DNA of 48,565 nt from a bacterium (GTDB lineage: Bacteria; Patescibacteria; JAEDAM01; Absconditabacterales; Absconditicoccaceae), in assembly GCA_017442645.1 (NCBI GenBank), contig JAFRZH010000008.1, forward strand, positions 1 through 48,565, read 5' to 3'. This document shows, piece by piece, positions 11,399-21,510 of the stretch (its first letter is position 1; each line of letters begins with the position of its first letter). The position numbers and the translations under genes are program-made. A model generated the notes under the pieces. It was not told the origin of the DNA and made no database searches. It saw nothing but the letters and a program-made list of their open reading frames with translations.

Positions 11399-11451
11399 AA
11401 AATCTGACTCTTCGTCACGAAACTACTCAAAACGAAGAATCAGTTTTTTTT
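11394..11451 (+). terminator. Terminator with inverted AATCTGACTCTTCGT motif
   Basis: AAAAATCTGACTCTTCGT and ACGAAGAATCAGTTTTTTT pair across a short loop just after the AMP phosphorylase stop. The arms extend the recurring TCTGA motif. The T-run overlaps the stop codon of the convergent gene. Confidence 0.75.
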
Positions 11452-12313
11452 AATCTTTTTTTATATTAACTTTCAAATTTTTATCTAATTTTTGTCAAAA
11501 CACATCATAATAAGAAGGCCAATATTTTTGATAAGTTGTATTCCAAAGATTTGGATCATTTGGAATAGTCTTAACAGTATCAGTATCATAAAAATAATAA
11601 GTAGAATCAACTGCGTTAGGATCCCAATAGCCATCAAGGGAAGGATTATTAGATTTTACCATTTTATAGTTAGAACTAGGATCGTTAGCATTTGTAAGAG
11701 TATCTTTTTTTCATGTTTGTCATCCCAATACCATAACAAGCTCAACAATACACCAGCGTTTAGCAGCTTCTAACGAGAACGGTACTTTACTATCACTAGA
11801 AACAACATATACTGGACTTAACATGACATTTCAAACTCCATCAGCCCAATACAAACTATGTCCTGTAAAAGAAGCATTAACCTGTTCTCCTGGAGCATAT
11901 TCCCAATCTTTACTAAAATTAATAGTTTTCCCATCTGTAACAGCAATACTACCTGCTGCAGGAATAACTTCTCATGTTTTTTTATTTTTTAGAGGGAGCC
12001 CCGCAGGAGTTATGTAGTCTACAACAACTTGCTTTGTACCATTTTCATCATTCACAACAAGCCAGTATGCATAAACAGCAGGTTTCTCTGAATTGATTGT
12101 ATTTACATGTTTTCCACATTCTTCCTGAGTCTGATAGTCACGTTCATCAAGATAATGTTTCCCATTTATTATAATAGATTCAGGTTTAGATGTATCAGAA
12201 TCTGAAAGGACTTCTACCAAAGGAGATGAAAAGGTATCTTGTCCAGTATTTCCAGACGGTGTTCAAGCTAAAAGACTTGCTGCAGTAGCAGCTCCTACCA
12301 ATAAATTTTTCAT
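11450..12313 (-). CDS. Hypothetical exported protein
   Basis: A 287-residue protein beginning MKNLLVGAATAASLLAGTPSG, a plausible signal peptide in which the glycine is UGA. The mature part is beta-rich with many Tyr, Asn and Asp (YLDERDYQTQEECGKHV, VYAYWLVVNDENG, YEPW-like aromatic patches, DTDTVKTIPNDPNLW). Two cysteines (EECGK, RWCIVE) could form a disulfide. No known domain recognised. It converges on the AMP phosphorylase gene, sharing the terminator region. Confidence 0.65.
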
Positions 12314-12405
12314 ATTTACTATACTATAAAATAAAGAATATTTTATAAGTATAATAAATTACAAAAAAATGTCAACAGATTTTAAAAATAATTAGTAATA
12401 AGAAA

Positions 12406-13383
12406 CTATTCAGTTTTGGTTTTACTTTGTAAAGCTTGAATAATTTCTGTAATTAGATTTATATCGTTTGGTCATAAAGCTTCTCATTCATAGCTGTAAC
12501 CGCTTGTTAACGTTACGTCTCATCCTTTCAAAATATCACTCGCGAGCTTCAGATATTTATATTTATCATGCCCCTGAAATTCATCAAATGTAATCTTTTC
12601 CAAGATTTCTTTTTTCTCATCTAAAAATCTTTCTTCATTTTGCTCGATTAGAGATAACATGAATGTTTCCTCTTTAGGAATAGCAGTTTTCAGAATTTTT
12701 TGTTGTTGATATGTCAAACCATTCCAAGCATTACGATTACGAATATCAATTTCTTTTTTGTTCAAATAGAGTTTAAAATCTTTAAATTCTGCAATAATCG
12801 ACTCGCTTTGATTAGTTTGTGGATTATTCAATTGTACATTTTCAACATTTCATCATATTTGTTCCAATAACTTTGCTATTGTTTTTGATCCAGGAGTACC
12901 ATCAGGAACTAAACCATGCTCTCTTTGAAATTTTTTGATCGCATTTTTAGTCTTATTTCCTAAGATACCATCTGCATCATTAAGATCACTTCACTCTGCA
13001 AAATACTTATGATTTTTACCATCCAACTTTAACAATAGTGTTTGAACAGCCATAGTAACTGCAACATTTAATCAATATTCATTAGGAGAAACACCGTCAC
13101 GCGAATCATCTTTACTTGTATCCATCCTCCCATAAAGTTTTGCAAAAGAGAGATTTTTAACCAAGTTCAAAAAATCTTTTGCACCTTGTTCAGTTCTTAA
13201 TGGGAAATCTTTCCAAGCAGTTTCCACGACTTGAGATTGAAGTTCAGTAGCAGATTTTTGAATATTTTTGATGATATTTTCTTCTTTCAAGTTCTCTTGC
13301 AAACCTTTTAATTCAGTAAGAATATGTCCAGCATTAATCTTAATCTGATGCACCTCAAGTGGTCTTGTATTTGGTTCCTTCAT
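12406..13383 (-). CDS. Peptidoglycan-binding-domain protein
   Basis: A 325-residue protein. Residues about 105-180 form a peptidoglycan-binding (PG_binding_1) type domain: VQTLLLKLDG, SDLNDADGILGNKTKNAI, KKFQREHGLVPDGTPG and SKTIAKLLEQ, the usual DGxxGxxTxxAIxxFQxxxGLxxDGxxG pattern. Tandem UGA codons follow this domain (IGGN). The flanks are helical and charged; no signal peptide is visible, so how it would meet the wall is unclear. Neighbours are an exported protein downstream and guanine deaminase upstream, all on the minus strand. Confidence 0.7.
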
Positions 13384-13411
13384 TTTATATTACATAAATA
13401 AGTAAAAAGGG

Positions 13412-13882
<471 letters not shown>

Positions 13883-14012
13883 TTTTTAGAAAAAAAAAAA
13901 TAAAAGTCTGATTCTATTATAAGAGTTCTTATTTTTTTTTCAAATTTTTACAAAAAACGCTACCCCTATAAAGAGATAACGCCTTCCATATATTTTTATT
14001 TTTGTTAACATC

Positions 14013-14339
14013 TTAATCAGTAGTAGGAGCACATTCTCCTCTATAATAAGCCCATTCTTCACAAATAGAACCATTAGCAAATTGACAAAGAGCATATTCA
14101 CTACCATCTTCAGCTTTTTGAGGAAGAAGAGTTCCTCCATCAGCAAGACATTTTTCAGAAGCTGGATTAGCTAACTGAGTTGTTTCAGATTTTCCTGTTT
14201 CAATACTACAAGTATCACCTGACGTACAAGTAACATCTCAAGTAGTAGGAGTTTCTTCATTTTTTTCAGAAGAATCACAAGCAGTCAAAGCAAAAGCTGA
14301 AATAACAACCATTGCTCACAAAAGAAATTTAGATTTCAT
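14013..14339 (-). CDS. DUF333-family lipoprotein
   Basis: A 108-residue lipoprotein. Signal peptide MKSKFLLGAMVV with lipobox ALTAC; a short Ser/Glu/Thr linker; then the DUF333 pattern NPASEKCLADGG, CQFANGSICEEWAYYRGEC with its paired cysteines. The family is sometimes labelled putative hemolysin from weak evidence; its function is not established. One UGA glycine in the signal peptide and one in the linker. Confidence 0.8.
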
Positions 14340-14476
14340 TTCAAAAATAAGATTAAAAACTAAAATTTTTTCCCTTATATGTTTTTTCTTAAAAAAAACA
14401 AGTATTACGAATTGACATAAAAAAAATAAGTACATAAATAGTAACCATACTTAATTTTCAAACTATCTATAACCAA

Positions 14477-14504
14477 TTGAAAAAAAAAGATATTTTAGTA
14501 TACT
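14477..14504 (+). promoter_or_regulatory. Promoter for tatD with an overlapping 16-bp palindrome
   Basis: TTGAAA (14477-14482), 16-base spacer, TATACT (14499-14504). The perfect palindrome TTTTAGTATACTAAAA (14493-14508) covers the -10 box, a position suited to an operator or strand-opening element. Confidence 0.5.
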
Positions 14505-14538
14505 AAAAAATATCAAATTTTTAAATACTCTTTAAAAA

Positions 14539-15333
14539 ATGCTTGTAGATGCCCATACCCATTTAAATGAAGACCGTCTCTTTGAAAACCGGGAAGAATA
14601 CGTAAAACAATTTGAAAAACAAGGAGGGGAAATTTTAATCAACGCCTGAGCAAATGAGCATTATAATAAAAGGGGAATTGAAATTGCAAAAAAAGCAGAA
14701 ACTCTTTTCCCCAATCTTATCATAAAATCAACAATAGGAATTCATCCTTGTGATATAAAAGAAGACTTTGAAAAACAAATAAAAGAAGTTGAAACCTTAT
14801 ATCGCAACAATTCACAGTACATAGTTGCCATTGGTGAATGTTGAATTGATCTTCATTTTCCTGATAGTCCAACATTAGAACTTCAAAAAGAATGATTTAA
14901 AGCACAAGCAGAACTCGCAAGAAAATATCAACTTCCCCTTGTAATTCATTCAAGAGATGCATTTGAGGAAACACTAGAGATCTTGCAAAATTTTTCAGAT
15001 TTAAAAATTTATATCCATTCACGAGCCTATGATACAGAATCTTTAAAAAAAGTTGAAAATCTGATTCCTCAATTACGAATAGGAATCAATAATATGATTA
15101 CCTACCCAAGTGCAAAAAAAGCAAGAGAAGCTATATTAGCTAAAAAAACTTCTTATCTTCTGACAGAAACAGACGCACCTTATCTTCCTCCTCAAAATAA
15201 AAGAGGAGAAACCAATTTTCCAGAATATGTTTCTTATGTCTACGAAAAATATGAAGAATGGACTGAAAGACCAAAAGAAGAAATCGAAAAAGAAATACTC
15301 CATAATATCCAAAAATTATTTTCTCTTCTGTAA
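14539..15333 (+). CDS. tatD: TatD-family metal-dependent DNase
   Basis: A 264-residue TIM-barrel hydrolase. Metal ligands visible: DAHTHLN at the N-terminus (HxH), GECGID (Glu), PLVIHSRDA (His), YIHSRAYD (His), and the late ETDAPYLPP (Asp). The usual LEWCFS-type stretch after the second histidine is RAYD here. Length is standard. TatD enzymes act as 3'-5' exonucleases in DNA repair and turnover. Six UGA glycines, including that in the metal-ligand segment GECGID. Own promoter, convergent with uvrC. Confidence 0.9.
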
Positions 15334-15349
15334 TATTTCAAAAGAATAT

Positions 15350-17026
15350 TTACCCTTTCCATTCCCCTTTCATCTGTTGCTTCCTATACGCATTTGAAAA
15401 TCTATGAGCCTCATCACGAATTTTGATCAAGATTCTATCCGCTTGATCATACACCAACGGAATCGTCTGAATCTGGAAATGCTCATCGAAAAAATAGAGA
15501 TGTTCTCCGATCACCTCGGAGGACTTTTTTGATTCTGTTCAGATTTTTGTCTTTTTTCTTGCTTCTCCTTTTCCAAGTGCGACGAATTGAATTTTTGAAA
15601 AAAGAAGGCGAAAATTCTGATTTTCTTCATAAAGTGTTTTTAAAATCCCGAGTTGGCCTTTCCCTCCATCGAGTACGAAAAGATCGGGAAGTTCTTCAGG
15701 AAGTTGCTCATCAAGGTGAAATCTTCTTTCAATCACTTCTCTGAGAGCAAGGTAGTCATTATTATTTTCATCGATTACTGATTGGATTTTATACTTACGA
15801 TACCCTTTTTTTTCAACAAGTCCGCCTTTAATACAGCTCAAACCTCCACTCATTCGACTTCACGATAAATGCGAAATATCGATACACTCGATTCGGTACG
15901 GGAATTTCTTTAGTTGATATCTTTCTTGTAACGTTTTCAAAAGATCGTTATTGAGATTCTCGCCTTCAAAGGAAGTCACGATTAAATACGATTCCAAAAA
16001 CTTATTGATCATTTCATCGAAGATCGCTCTTTCTTCCTTGGTAAAACGAAGTTTCTCTGATCGAGCGAAAACCGTGTCAGACTTTTCCTCTTTTTTCAAT
16101 TCTCAAAGTTCCAATTCGAATCCACTCAAAATTGTTGAAAAATCTTGTTCATCACTCACTTTATCACGAATCACATCGATCAATCTTCCCTCAAAAAATT
16201 GGAGCAAAATAAAAACAACCGTCTCTCCGATTCTTTTCAAACTCAAAATTGATCCAGTGATTTGTTTTGAGAGTTCAACATCTTGTTTTTCCACAAGTTG
16301 CGCAAGATGCAGATAAATATCCCTCAATTTCGCTGCTCGTTCGAAGTTCAGAATCTTCACCGCCTCATCGATCTGATTTTTCAACTCTTTTTCTATCAGT
16401 TTCGTATTTCCTTTAAAAAAAGAACTAAAAGTCTGAATGAGCTTTTTATAGTTTTCCTTTGCTTCATCGTGGGAAAGTTTTTTTCTCATATCTTCCCTTT
16501 GAGGACAGTCTTCACATCGTCCTTTACAGAGTTGAAAATAGTAATCAGAACAAACCTTTTTCTTCAAAAATTGCGTGATTGGACAAGTCCTGTATTGTAA
16601 AATCATTCTGAGATATTGCAGGAAATTTTTGAGTTCATGAGATTGATGTTTCGGACCGATATACATCGAAGAATCGTCTTTTTTCTTCTTCGTGACCAAA
16701 ACTTGAGCAAAGGGATGATTCGTGAGTTTGATATAGGTATATCCGTTTCCTCCTTTGAGCATTCTATTGTAAAAGGGTTGATATTTTTTGATGAGATTAT
16801 TTTCCAGGTAGAGCGATTCACTTTCTGTCTTTACGATCAAAAAATCAAGATGATCTGCTACTTTGAGCATTTCTTGTTTTCGAAGGGATCCTGGAGCAAA
16901 ATATTGAGAAACTCTTTTTTTCAAATTTTTCGCTTTCCCAATATAGATGACCGTGTCTTTTTTATCTTTGAAAAGATAGACTCACGGTTGTTCAGGAAGT
17001 TGGGCGAGATGTTCTTCAATGAGCAT
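15350..17026 (-). CDS. uvrC: UvrABC system protein C, lacking the C-terminal HhH domain
   Basis: A 558-residue nuclease subunit that makes both incisions in nucleotide excision repair. Order: GIY-YIG domain (GVYLFKDK, VIYIGKAKNL), cysteine cluster (RTCPI, LCKGRCEDCPQR), UVR segment (IDEAVKILNFERAAKLRDI), and the RNase H-like nuclease (CIDISHLSGSRMSGG, LFVLDGGKGQL, KIRDEAHRF). It stops about 15 residues after RDEAHRF, where most UvrC proteins carry tandem helix-hairpin-helix motifs for junction binding. UGA codons supply GVY and SHLSG glycines. Divergent from the ABC-F gene. Confidence 0.93.
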
Positions 17027-17170
17027 AAAAATTACAGAGGATAAAGTAACTTGATAATATCATTCTAAAACAAGAAATCAAAAGGAAATAACAAGGAGAA
17101 TAAGTTAATGTCCTTGATTTTAAAATAAAGATATGTACCGTTAATTAAAATTATTTCTTTATCAAAATCT

Positions 17171-19078
17171 ATGAGTTTATCGGAATATGTCGCAGTGGTT
17201 CTTGAAAAACATCCAGAATTTACCTATGAAGAAGTGGAAGAACTTTGTTTAGAGTATCTTGCTCAATTCAATAAAAAGACGAAAGAAGAATCAAAATTCA
17301 GAAGTTTGAAAAAATATCTGATCAGAGAGTTCGGAGTATCGTTTGAAGAAGGACAGGAGGAACAGTCAGATTTTTCTTCTTTTTCTCCTAAAAATATTGA
17401 AAGTCTGACTCCTTTACAATCCATTCCAAAACAATATTTTCAGGGGAAACAAGACCAAAAAGATTATATTCTCAAATTTACCGATTTTTCGAAGCAATTG
17501 GGGAAAACGATTCTTTTTGAGCATGCAGATTTGAAAATCAAATATGGAGAAAAAATCGCACTCATCGGAAAAAATGGAGCTGGGAAGTCCACTTTACTCA
17601 AAATGCTTATCGGGAAAGAAGATTTAGAGCAGGGACTTTTAGAAATTCCAAAAGAAGTAAAAATCTGATATCTTTCCCAAGATTTATTCCGAGAAAGCAG
17701 GGACAGATTGGTCAAAGACGAAATGTTAACCACGTTTCCAGAAATCACCAAAGCAACGCAAAGACTCGATGAAATCGAAATTTTACTCAATCAAAATTCT
17801 GAAAACTCTTTTTCTCTCCTGGAGGAACAGGAAGCGTTAATGCAGTTTATGGTGCAAAATGACGGGTTTCAGAAATACGGGATGCAACAGGAGATTTTGA
17901 AATATTTTGGATTCACAAAAGAACAGATGAATTTCAAAATTTCTCAGCTTTCTGGAGGTGAACAAACAAAGGTACAAATAGCGAAATTCTTGCTTCAAGA
18001 AGTGGATTTTTTGATCCTCGATGAGCCAACGAATCACTTGGATTTGGAGGGAATTTTGTTTTTGCAGAGATTTTGTGAACTTTGGCAGAAAACGTTGCTT
18101 TGTATCAGTCACGATAGGAAGTTTCTCAATGCGAGTTTTCAAAAAGTTCTAGAAATTAGCAATAAAAAACTCTATGAATATAGGGGAAATTATGACGATT
18201 TTTTGGAGCAGAAAGAGAAAAATCACGAAATTCAGATGAAAAATTACGTTGCACAGCAGAAATATTTACAGCAACAGGAGAAATTCATTGAGAGATTCAG
18301 ATATAAAGCTTCGAAAGCCTCACAAGTCCAAAGTAGAATCAAAATGCTTGATAAAATGGAGAAAATTGAAGAACCAGAAAATGCAGTGATGACCAGAAAA
18401 ATCGATTTTCAACTCAAGCAAAGATTGCCGTATTTGATTATGGAGATCGATGAACTTGTGGTGGGATACGCTTGAAAACCGTTAATCACCTTTCCAAAAA
18501 AGATTGAAATTACCAAAGAAATGAAAATTGGAATCATTGGGAAAAACGGAATTGGAAAGACGACTTTGATTAAGACCTTACTTTGAGAGATTAGTCAGAT
18601 TTCTGGATCTTTTTCTTTGCATAAAGATTTAAAAATCTGATCATACTCACAGGCATTAGATGAACTTGATTATGATAATACGATTTTGAAAGAGGTGGTT
18701 TGACCGTGAATTTCGATCAAAGATGCCAGATATTTCTTGGGAAGTTTATTGATCGATAATGAAAAAATGGAACAAAAAATCGGAAGTTTATCGTGAGGAG
18801 AAAAGGCGAAAGTCGCATTAACAAAAATGCTTTTGCAAAAACCGCATGTCATTGTTCTTGATGAACCGACAAATCATTTGGATTTAGGAGCGAAAGAATC
18901 GATAAAACTGATGCTTCAGCAATTTGATGGAGTGAGTCTTATCGTCTCTCATGATAGAGATTTTTTGGAGGGAACTTCGAATCTTTTGTGGATGGTTGCA
19001 GATGAAAAATTGGAAATTTATCACAATTTAGAGAAAGGATTTGAAGATTTTGAGAGAAAGTGCTTAGGAAAAGAGTAA
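17171..19078 (+). CDS. ABC-F family ATPase with N-terminal extension
   Basis: A 635-residue protein with two ABC domains and no membrane region, the plan of ribosome-associated ABC-F proteins. Domain 1: GKNGAGKST near residue 135, QLSGGEQTK, FLILDEPTNHLDL. Domain 2: GKNGIGKTT, SLSGGEKAK, VIVLDEPTNHLDL. The interdomain linker (about residues 330-400) is long, basic and coiled (KNYVAQQKYLQQQEK). UGA supplies the second glycine-bearing signature. The first 95 residues form a helical extension (LSEYVAVVLEKHPEFTYEE) not usual in the family and of unknown role. The subgroup cannot be assigned by eye. Confidence 0.9.
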
Positions 19079-19459
19079 ATATCAAACTCCTAAATGGGAA
19101 AACTTCTCTCCTTTTCATAAAAAAATTGAAAAAAAAGTTTTTGTTATGATAAAAAAATCTCCCCAAAAATTTGCAAAACAAAAAAGAACTCAGTAAAATA
19201 AAAATGATGAAAAGTAATCATCACTTTTATTTACTAAAAGAATCAATGAAAAAATTCTGGAAATTCTCCACCGATTCACCTGTAGTATGGAGGATCCTAG
19301 AAGATAGTGGATAAAAGAGTCTCTAAAAAGAAAAAAATCTGACTTTTCTTAGAGTTACTCTTACTATCGAGGACTTCTGCAAAAGTCATGAAAAATTTGC
19401 AAAAATGAAAAAATTTATTTATAATGTTATTACTTTTAATTTATAACAAAACAAAAAAC
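19079..19459 (+). other. Gene-poor stretch with a long hairpin and one tiny ORF
   Basis: No recognisable gene. It contains a 36-codon ORF (19204-19314, MMKSNHHFYLLKES at its start) that I cannot support further. Overlapping its end is an imperfect hairpin (19299-19378) whose arms AAGAGT, CTCTAA and AGAAAA pair with TTTTCTT, TTAGAG and ACTCTT, continued by ATAGT/ACTAT and AGAAG/CTTCT. Its loop carries the recurring AAAAATCTGACTT motif. No T-run follows, so it is not an obvious terminator. Confidence 0.4.
19397..19425 (+). promoter_or_regulatory. Promoter for the first VirB2-like pilin gene
   Basis: TTGCAA (19397-19402), 17-base spacer, TATAAT (19420-19425). The ATG at 19460 lies 35 bases after the -10. 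The second pilin copy repeats only the last 13 bases before its ATG, not this promoter. Confidence 0.65.
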
Positions 19460-19924
19460 ATGAAAAAAATTGTTTATGGGTTCCTTGCTTTATTTATGTT
19501 AGCTTCTGTTTCTTCTAATCTATCTTTCGCTACTGAAACCAATCAAGCTGAATGGGCAAAAAATAGTTCTGATTCTTGGTGATTTAATGATAATATGAAA
19601 GCAGATGCAGAAACAGATGGGACAAACAGCTTTATGCTCAATGGAACAGCTGGAGGTATTGCATGAGCCAAATGACAACAAGGAGCAAAATTACTCGATT
19701 CAGTCAAGAAGTTCATCAACTGGGCTTTGGGTATGCTCGCTACCGTTGCTTTGGTTCTATGTCTTTGGGGAGGATTCAAGATGATGACTGCCGGTGGAGA
19801 CGACACTAAATATAAAGAAGGTATCAATATTTTAAAGAAAGCTGCTATCGGTCTAGTAGTTATCGGAGGCGCATGGATGCTCGTATCTGTAGTCATGTGG
19901 TTAATCGGAAGTGTTACCTCTTAA
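19460..19924 (+). CDS. VirB2/TrbC-like pilin, copy 1 (complete)
   Basis: A 154-residue small membrane protein of the TrbC/VirB2 type, the pilin subunit class of type IV secretion systems. A signal peptide (MKKIVYGFLALFMLASVSS, cleavage near SFA) precedes an exported variable segment with three UGA glycines. Two hydrophobic helices follow: INWALGMLATVALVLCLWGG and AAIGLVVIGGAWMLVSVVMW, joined by a charged loop MMTAGGDDTKYKEG. No other type IV secretion genes lie in the window. The first 77 coding bases and a 62-base block in the first helix are identical in the neighbouring copy 2. Confidence 0.8.
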
Positions 19925-19940
19925 ATCCAAAACAAAAAAC

Positions 19941-20276
19941 ATGAAAAAAATTGTTTATGGGTTCCTTGCTTTATTTATGTTAGCTTCTGTTTCTTCTAAT
20001 CTATCTTTCGCTACTGAGAATAAAGGAGGATTTGGTTCTGAAGTTGCGAGTGGATGAGTACGAGGTCAAGGTTTTGATGACGATCAAGCTAATTTTCTCA
20101 ACTGATGAGCAAGATGAGTTTGAGGAAATACTGCCATGAAAGGAGACAGTATCCTAACTTCAGTCAAGAAGTTCATCAACTGGGCTTTGGGTATGCTCGC
20201 TACCGTTGCTTTGGTTCTATACATTCATCGACATAAACAACAAGTAAAGGCCAAAAACACAATTACTACAAAATAG
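19941..20276 (+). CDS. VirB2/TrbC-like pilin, copy 2 (3'-truncated mosaic)
   Basis: A 111-residue reading frame that begins with the same leader as copy 1, carries a different middle segment (ENKGGFGSEVASGGVRGQG, four or more UGA glycines), then rejoins copy 1 exactly at SVKKFINWALGMLATVALVL. Directly after this the match ends and the protein finishes with a charged tail (YIHRHKQQVKAKN), losing the loop and second helix. It may be a silent donor cassette or a broken gene; the open frame over the variable part argues against pure decay. It begins 16 bases after the copy 1 stop. Confidence 0.6.
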
Positions 20277-20300
20277 GACACCTTTCTTGGTGTCCTTTAT
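20276..20300 (+). terminator. Hairpin terminator after pilin copy 2
   Basis: GGACACC and GGTGTCC pair around a six-base loop, followed by TTTATT. The stem begins at the last base of the stop codon. A similar hairpin, GGACAC/GTGTCC plus TTTT, recurs at 21457-21480. Confidence 0.65.
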
Positions 20301-20364
20301 TGGATAGGAATCCACGATAATACTTATTCCCCTACTATAAGAAAAGAAAATATTCTCATTTATA

Positions 20365-20460
20365 TTCCCTCTCCTTACGAAGGAAAGGGGTAGGTGTGAG
20401 GTTTCCATATTATTTTGTTCCCCTTTGCAAAGGGGATACGGTCGAAGACCGAGGGGATTA
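20365..20460. repeat. Palindromic intergenic repeats, first cluster
   Basis: Two repeat types lie side by side. Type A is CCCTCTCCTTACGAAGG followed by GGGGTAGGTGTGAGGTT. Type B is CCCCTTTGCAAAGGGGA followed by TACGG, a short inner hairpin and CCGAGGGGATT. Both recur at 21027-21125. GC content is far above the surrounding sequence. Confidence 0.75.
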
Positions 20461-20532
20461 AAAATAAAAGGTATTTCATCTATTACTCAAATTTTCACCA
20501 TCCAATCAGACTTTTATCTTTTTTTCTCATCA

Positions 20533-20979
20533 ATGAAAATAAAACTCTTATCCAAAAGACTTCTTATAGGAATCTTATGAATCATTTTTCTAGGAGGAAG
20601 TCTTACTCCACAATACACACGAGCAAATCAAAAAAAAGGATTCTGACAAAATACCTATGTAAGTGAAATCGGAGTTCCAGGAACTCAAAATGCAGATAAC
20701 ACCGGAGCTTCACTTCTTACTTCTATCAAAAAATTCATCAACTGGGCTTTGGGAATGCTTGCAACGGTTGCTCTTGTCATCTGCCTTTATGCAGGATTCA
20801 AAATGATGACAGCAGGAGGAGATGATGGAAGATTCAAAGACGGAAAAGATATGATAAAAAAAGCTGCAATTGGATTAGTAATTATCGGTTTTTCACGAAT
20901 GATTGTAAGTTTCATCATGTGGATTATCGGAAATCTCACAGAAGATAAAAATGGAACTACTATTTCAGAAACCACATAA
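20533..20979 (+). CDS. VirB2/TrbC-like pilin, copy 3 (diverged)
   Basis: A 148-residue paralogue of copy 1. The leader differs (MKIKLLSKRLLIGILGIIF) and the exported segment is short, but the helix block SIKKFINWALGMLATVALVI, the loop MMTAGGDDGRFKDG and the second helix AAIGLVIIGFSRMIVSFIMW match copy 1 at the protein level. At DNA level it has drifted, so it is an older duplicate. A short polar tail (NLTEDKNGTTISETT) follows. It ends in a clear terminator. Confidence 0.78.
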
Positions 20980-21006
20980 AAAACAGACGAAAAGTCTGTT
21001 TTTTTG
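20978..21006 (+). terminator. Terminator after pilin copy 3
   Basis: AAAAACAGAC, a GAAA loop, then GTCTGTTTTTTT directly after the stop codon: a textbook intrinsic terminator. Confidence 0.85.
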
Positions 21007-21510
21007 ATTTATGTTTCACTTTCATAATTCCTCTCCTTACGAAAAAGAGGGGTAGGGGGTGAGATTTCTATATTATTTTATTTTTCCCCTTTGCAAAGGG
21101 AATACGGCATAGCCGAGGGGATTTTGTTTATCTTTTGGGAGAGTCTTATTATGAAGAAGAAAATCCTCCGCCTCTTCGAGCCACCTCCTTTGATAAAGGA
21201 GGACAAGATTCTCCATCTCATTGCATTCTATGTGCCCCTTTTTGAAAGGGGCTGTCACGAAGTGACTGGGGATTTCTTTTCCCCTATACAAATCCTCCGC
21301 CTCATTGCATTCGGCACCTCCTTTGATAAAGGAGGACAACAACTCTCATTGATAAGAAAGCGCCTATTAGATATTCCCTCTCCTTGCTAAGGAGAGGGGG
21401 TGGGGTGAGGTTCCTTTATCAAAATTTCCATTTATACAATCAAAAATAATCTGTAGGGACACAATTCTTCGTGTCCTTTTGCTGATCAAAAATAAGACGT
21501 CAAAATTAAC
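21007..21510. repeat. Palindromic intergenic repeat cluster, no gene
   Basis: No gene seen. The stretch holds type A (21027-21067 and 21372-21414, the latter with CCTTGCTAAGGAGAGGGGG), type B (21084-21125), type C CCTCCTTTGATAAAGGAGGA twice (21184-21204, 21316-21338), and type D CCCCTTTTTGAAAGGGG with TGTCACGAAGTGACTGGGGATT (21233-21276). The block AATCCTCCGCCTC precedes both type C copies. A GGACAC/GTGTCC hairpin with TTTT sits at 21457-21480. Such families occur in scattered bacterial genomes between genes; function is unknown. Confidence 0.75.
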
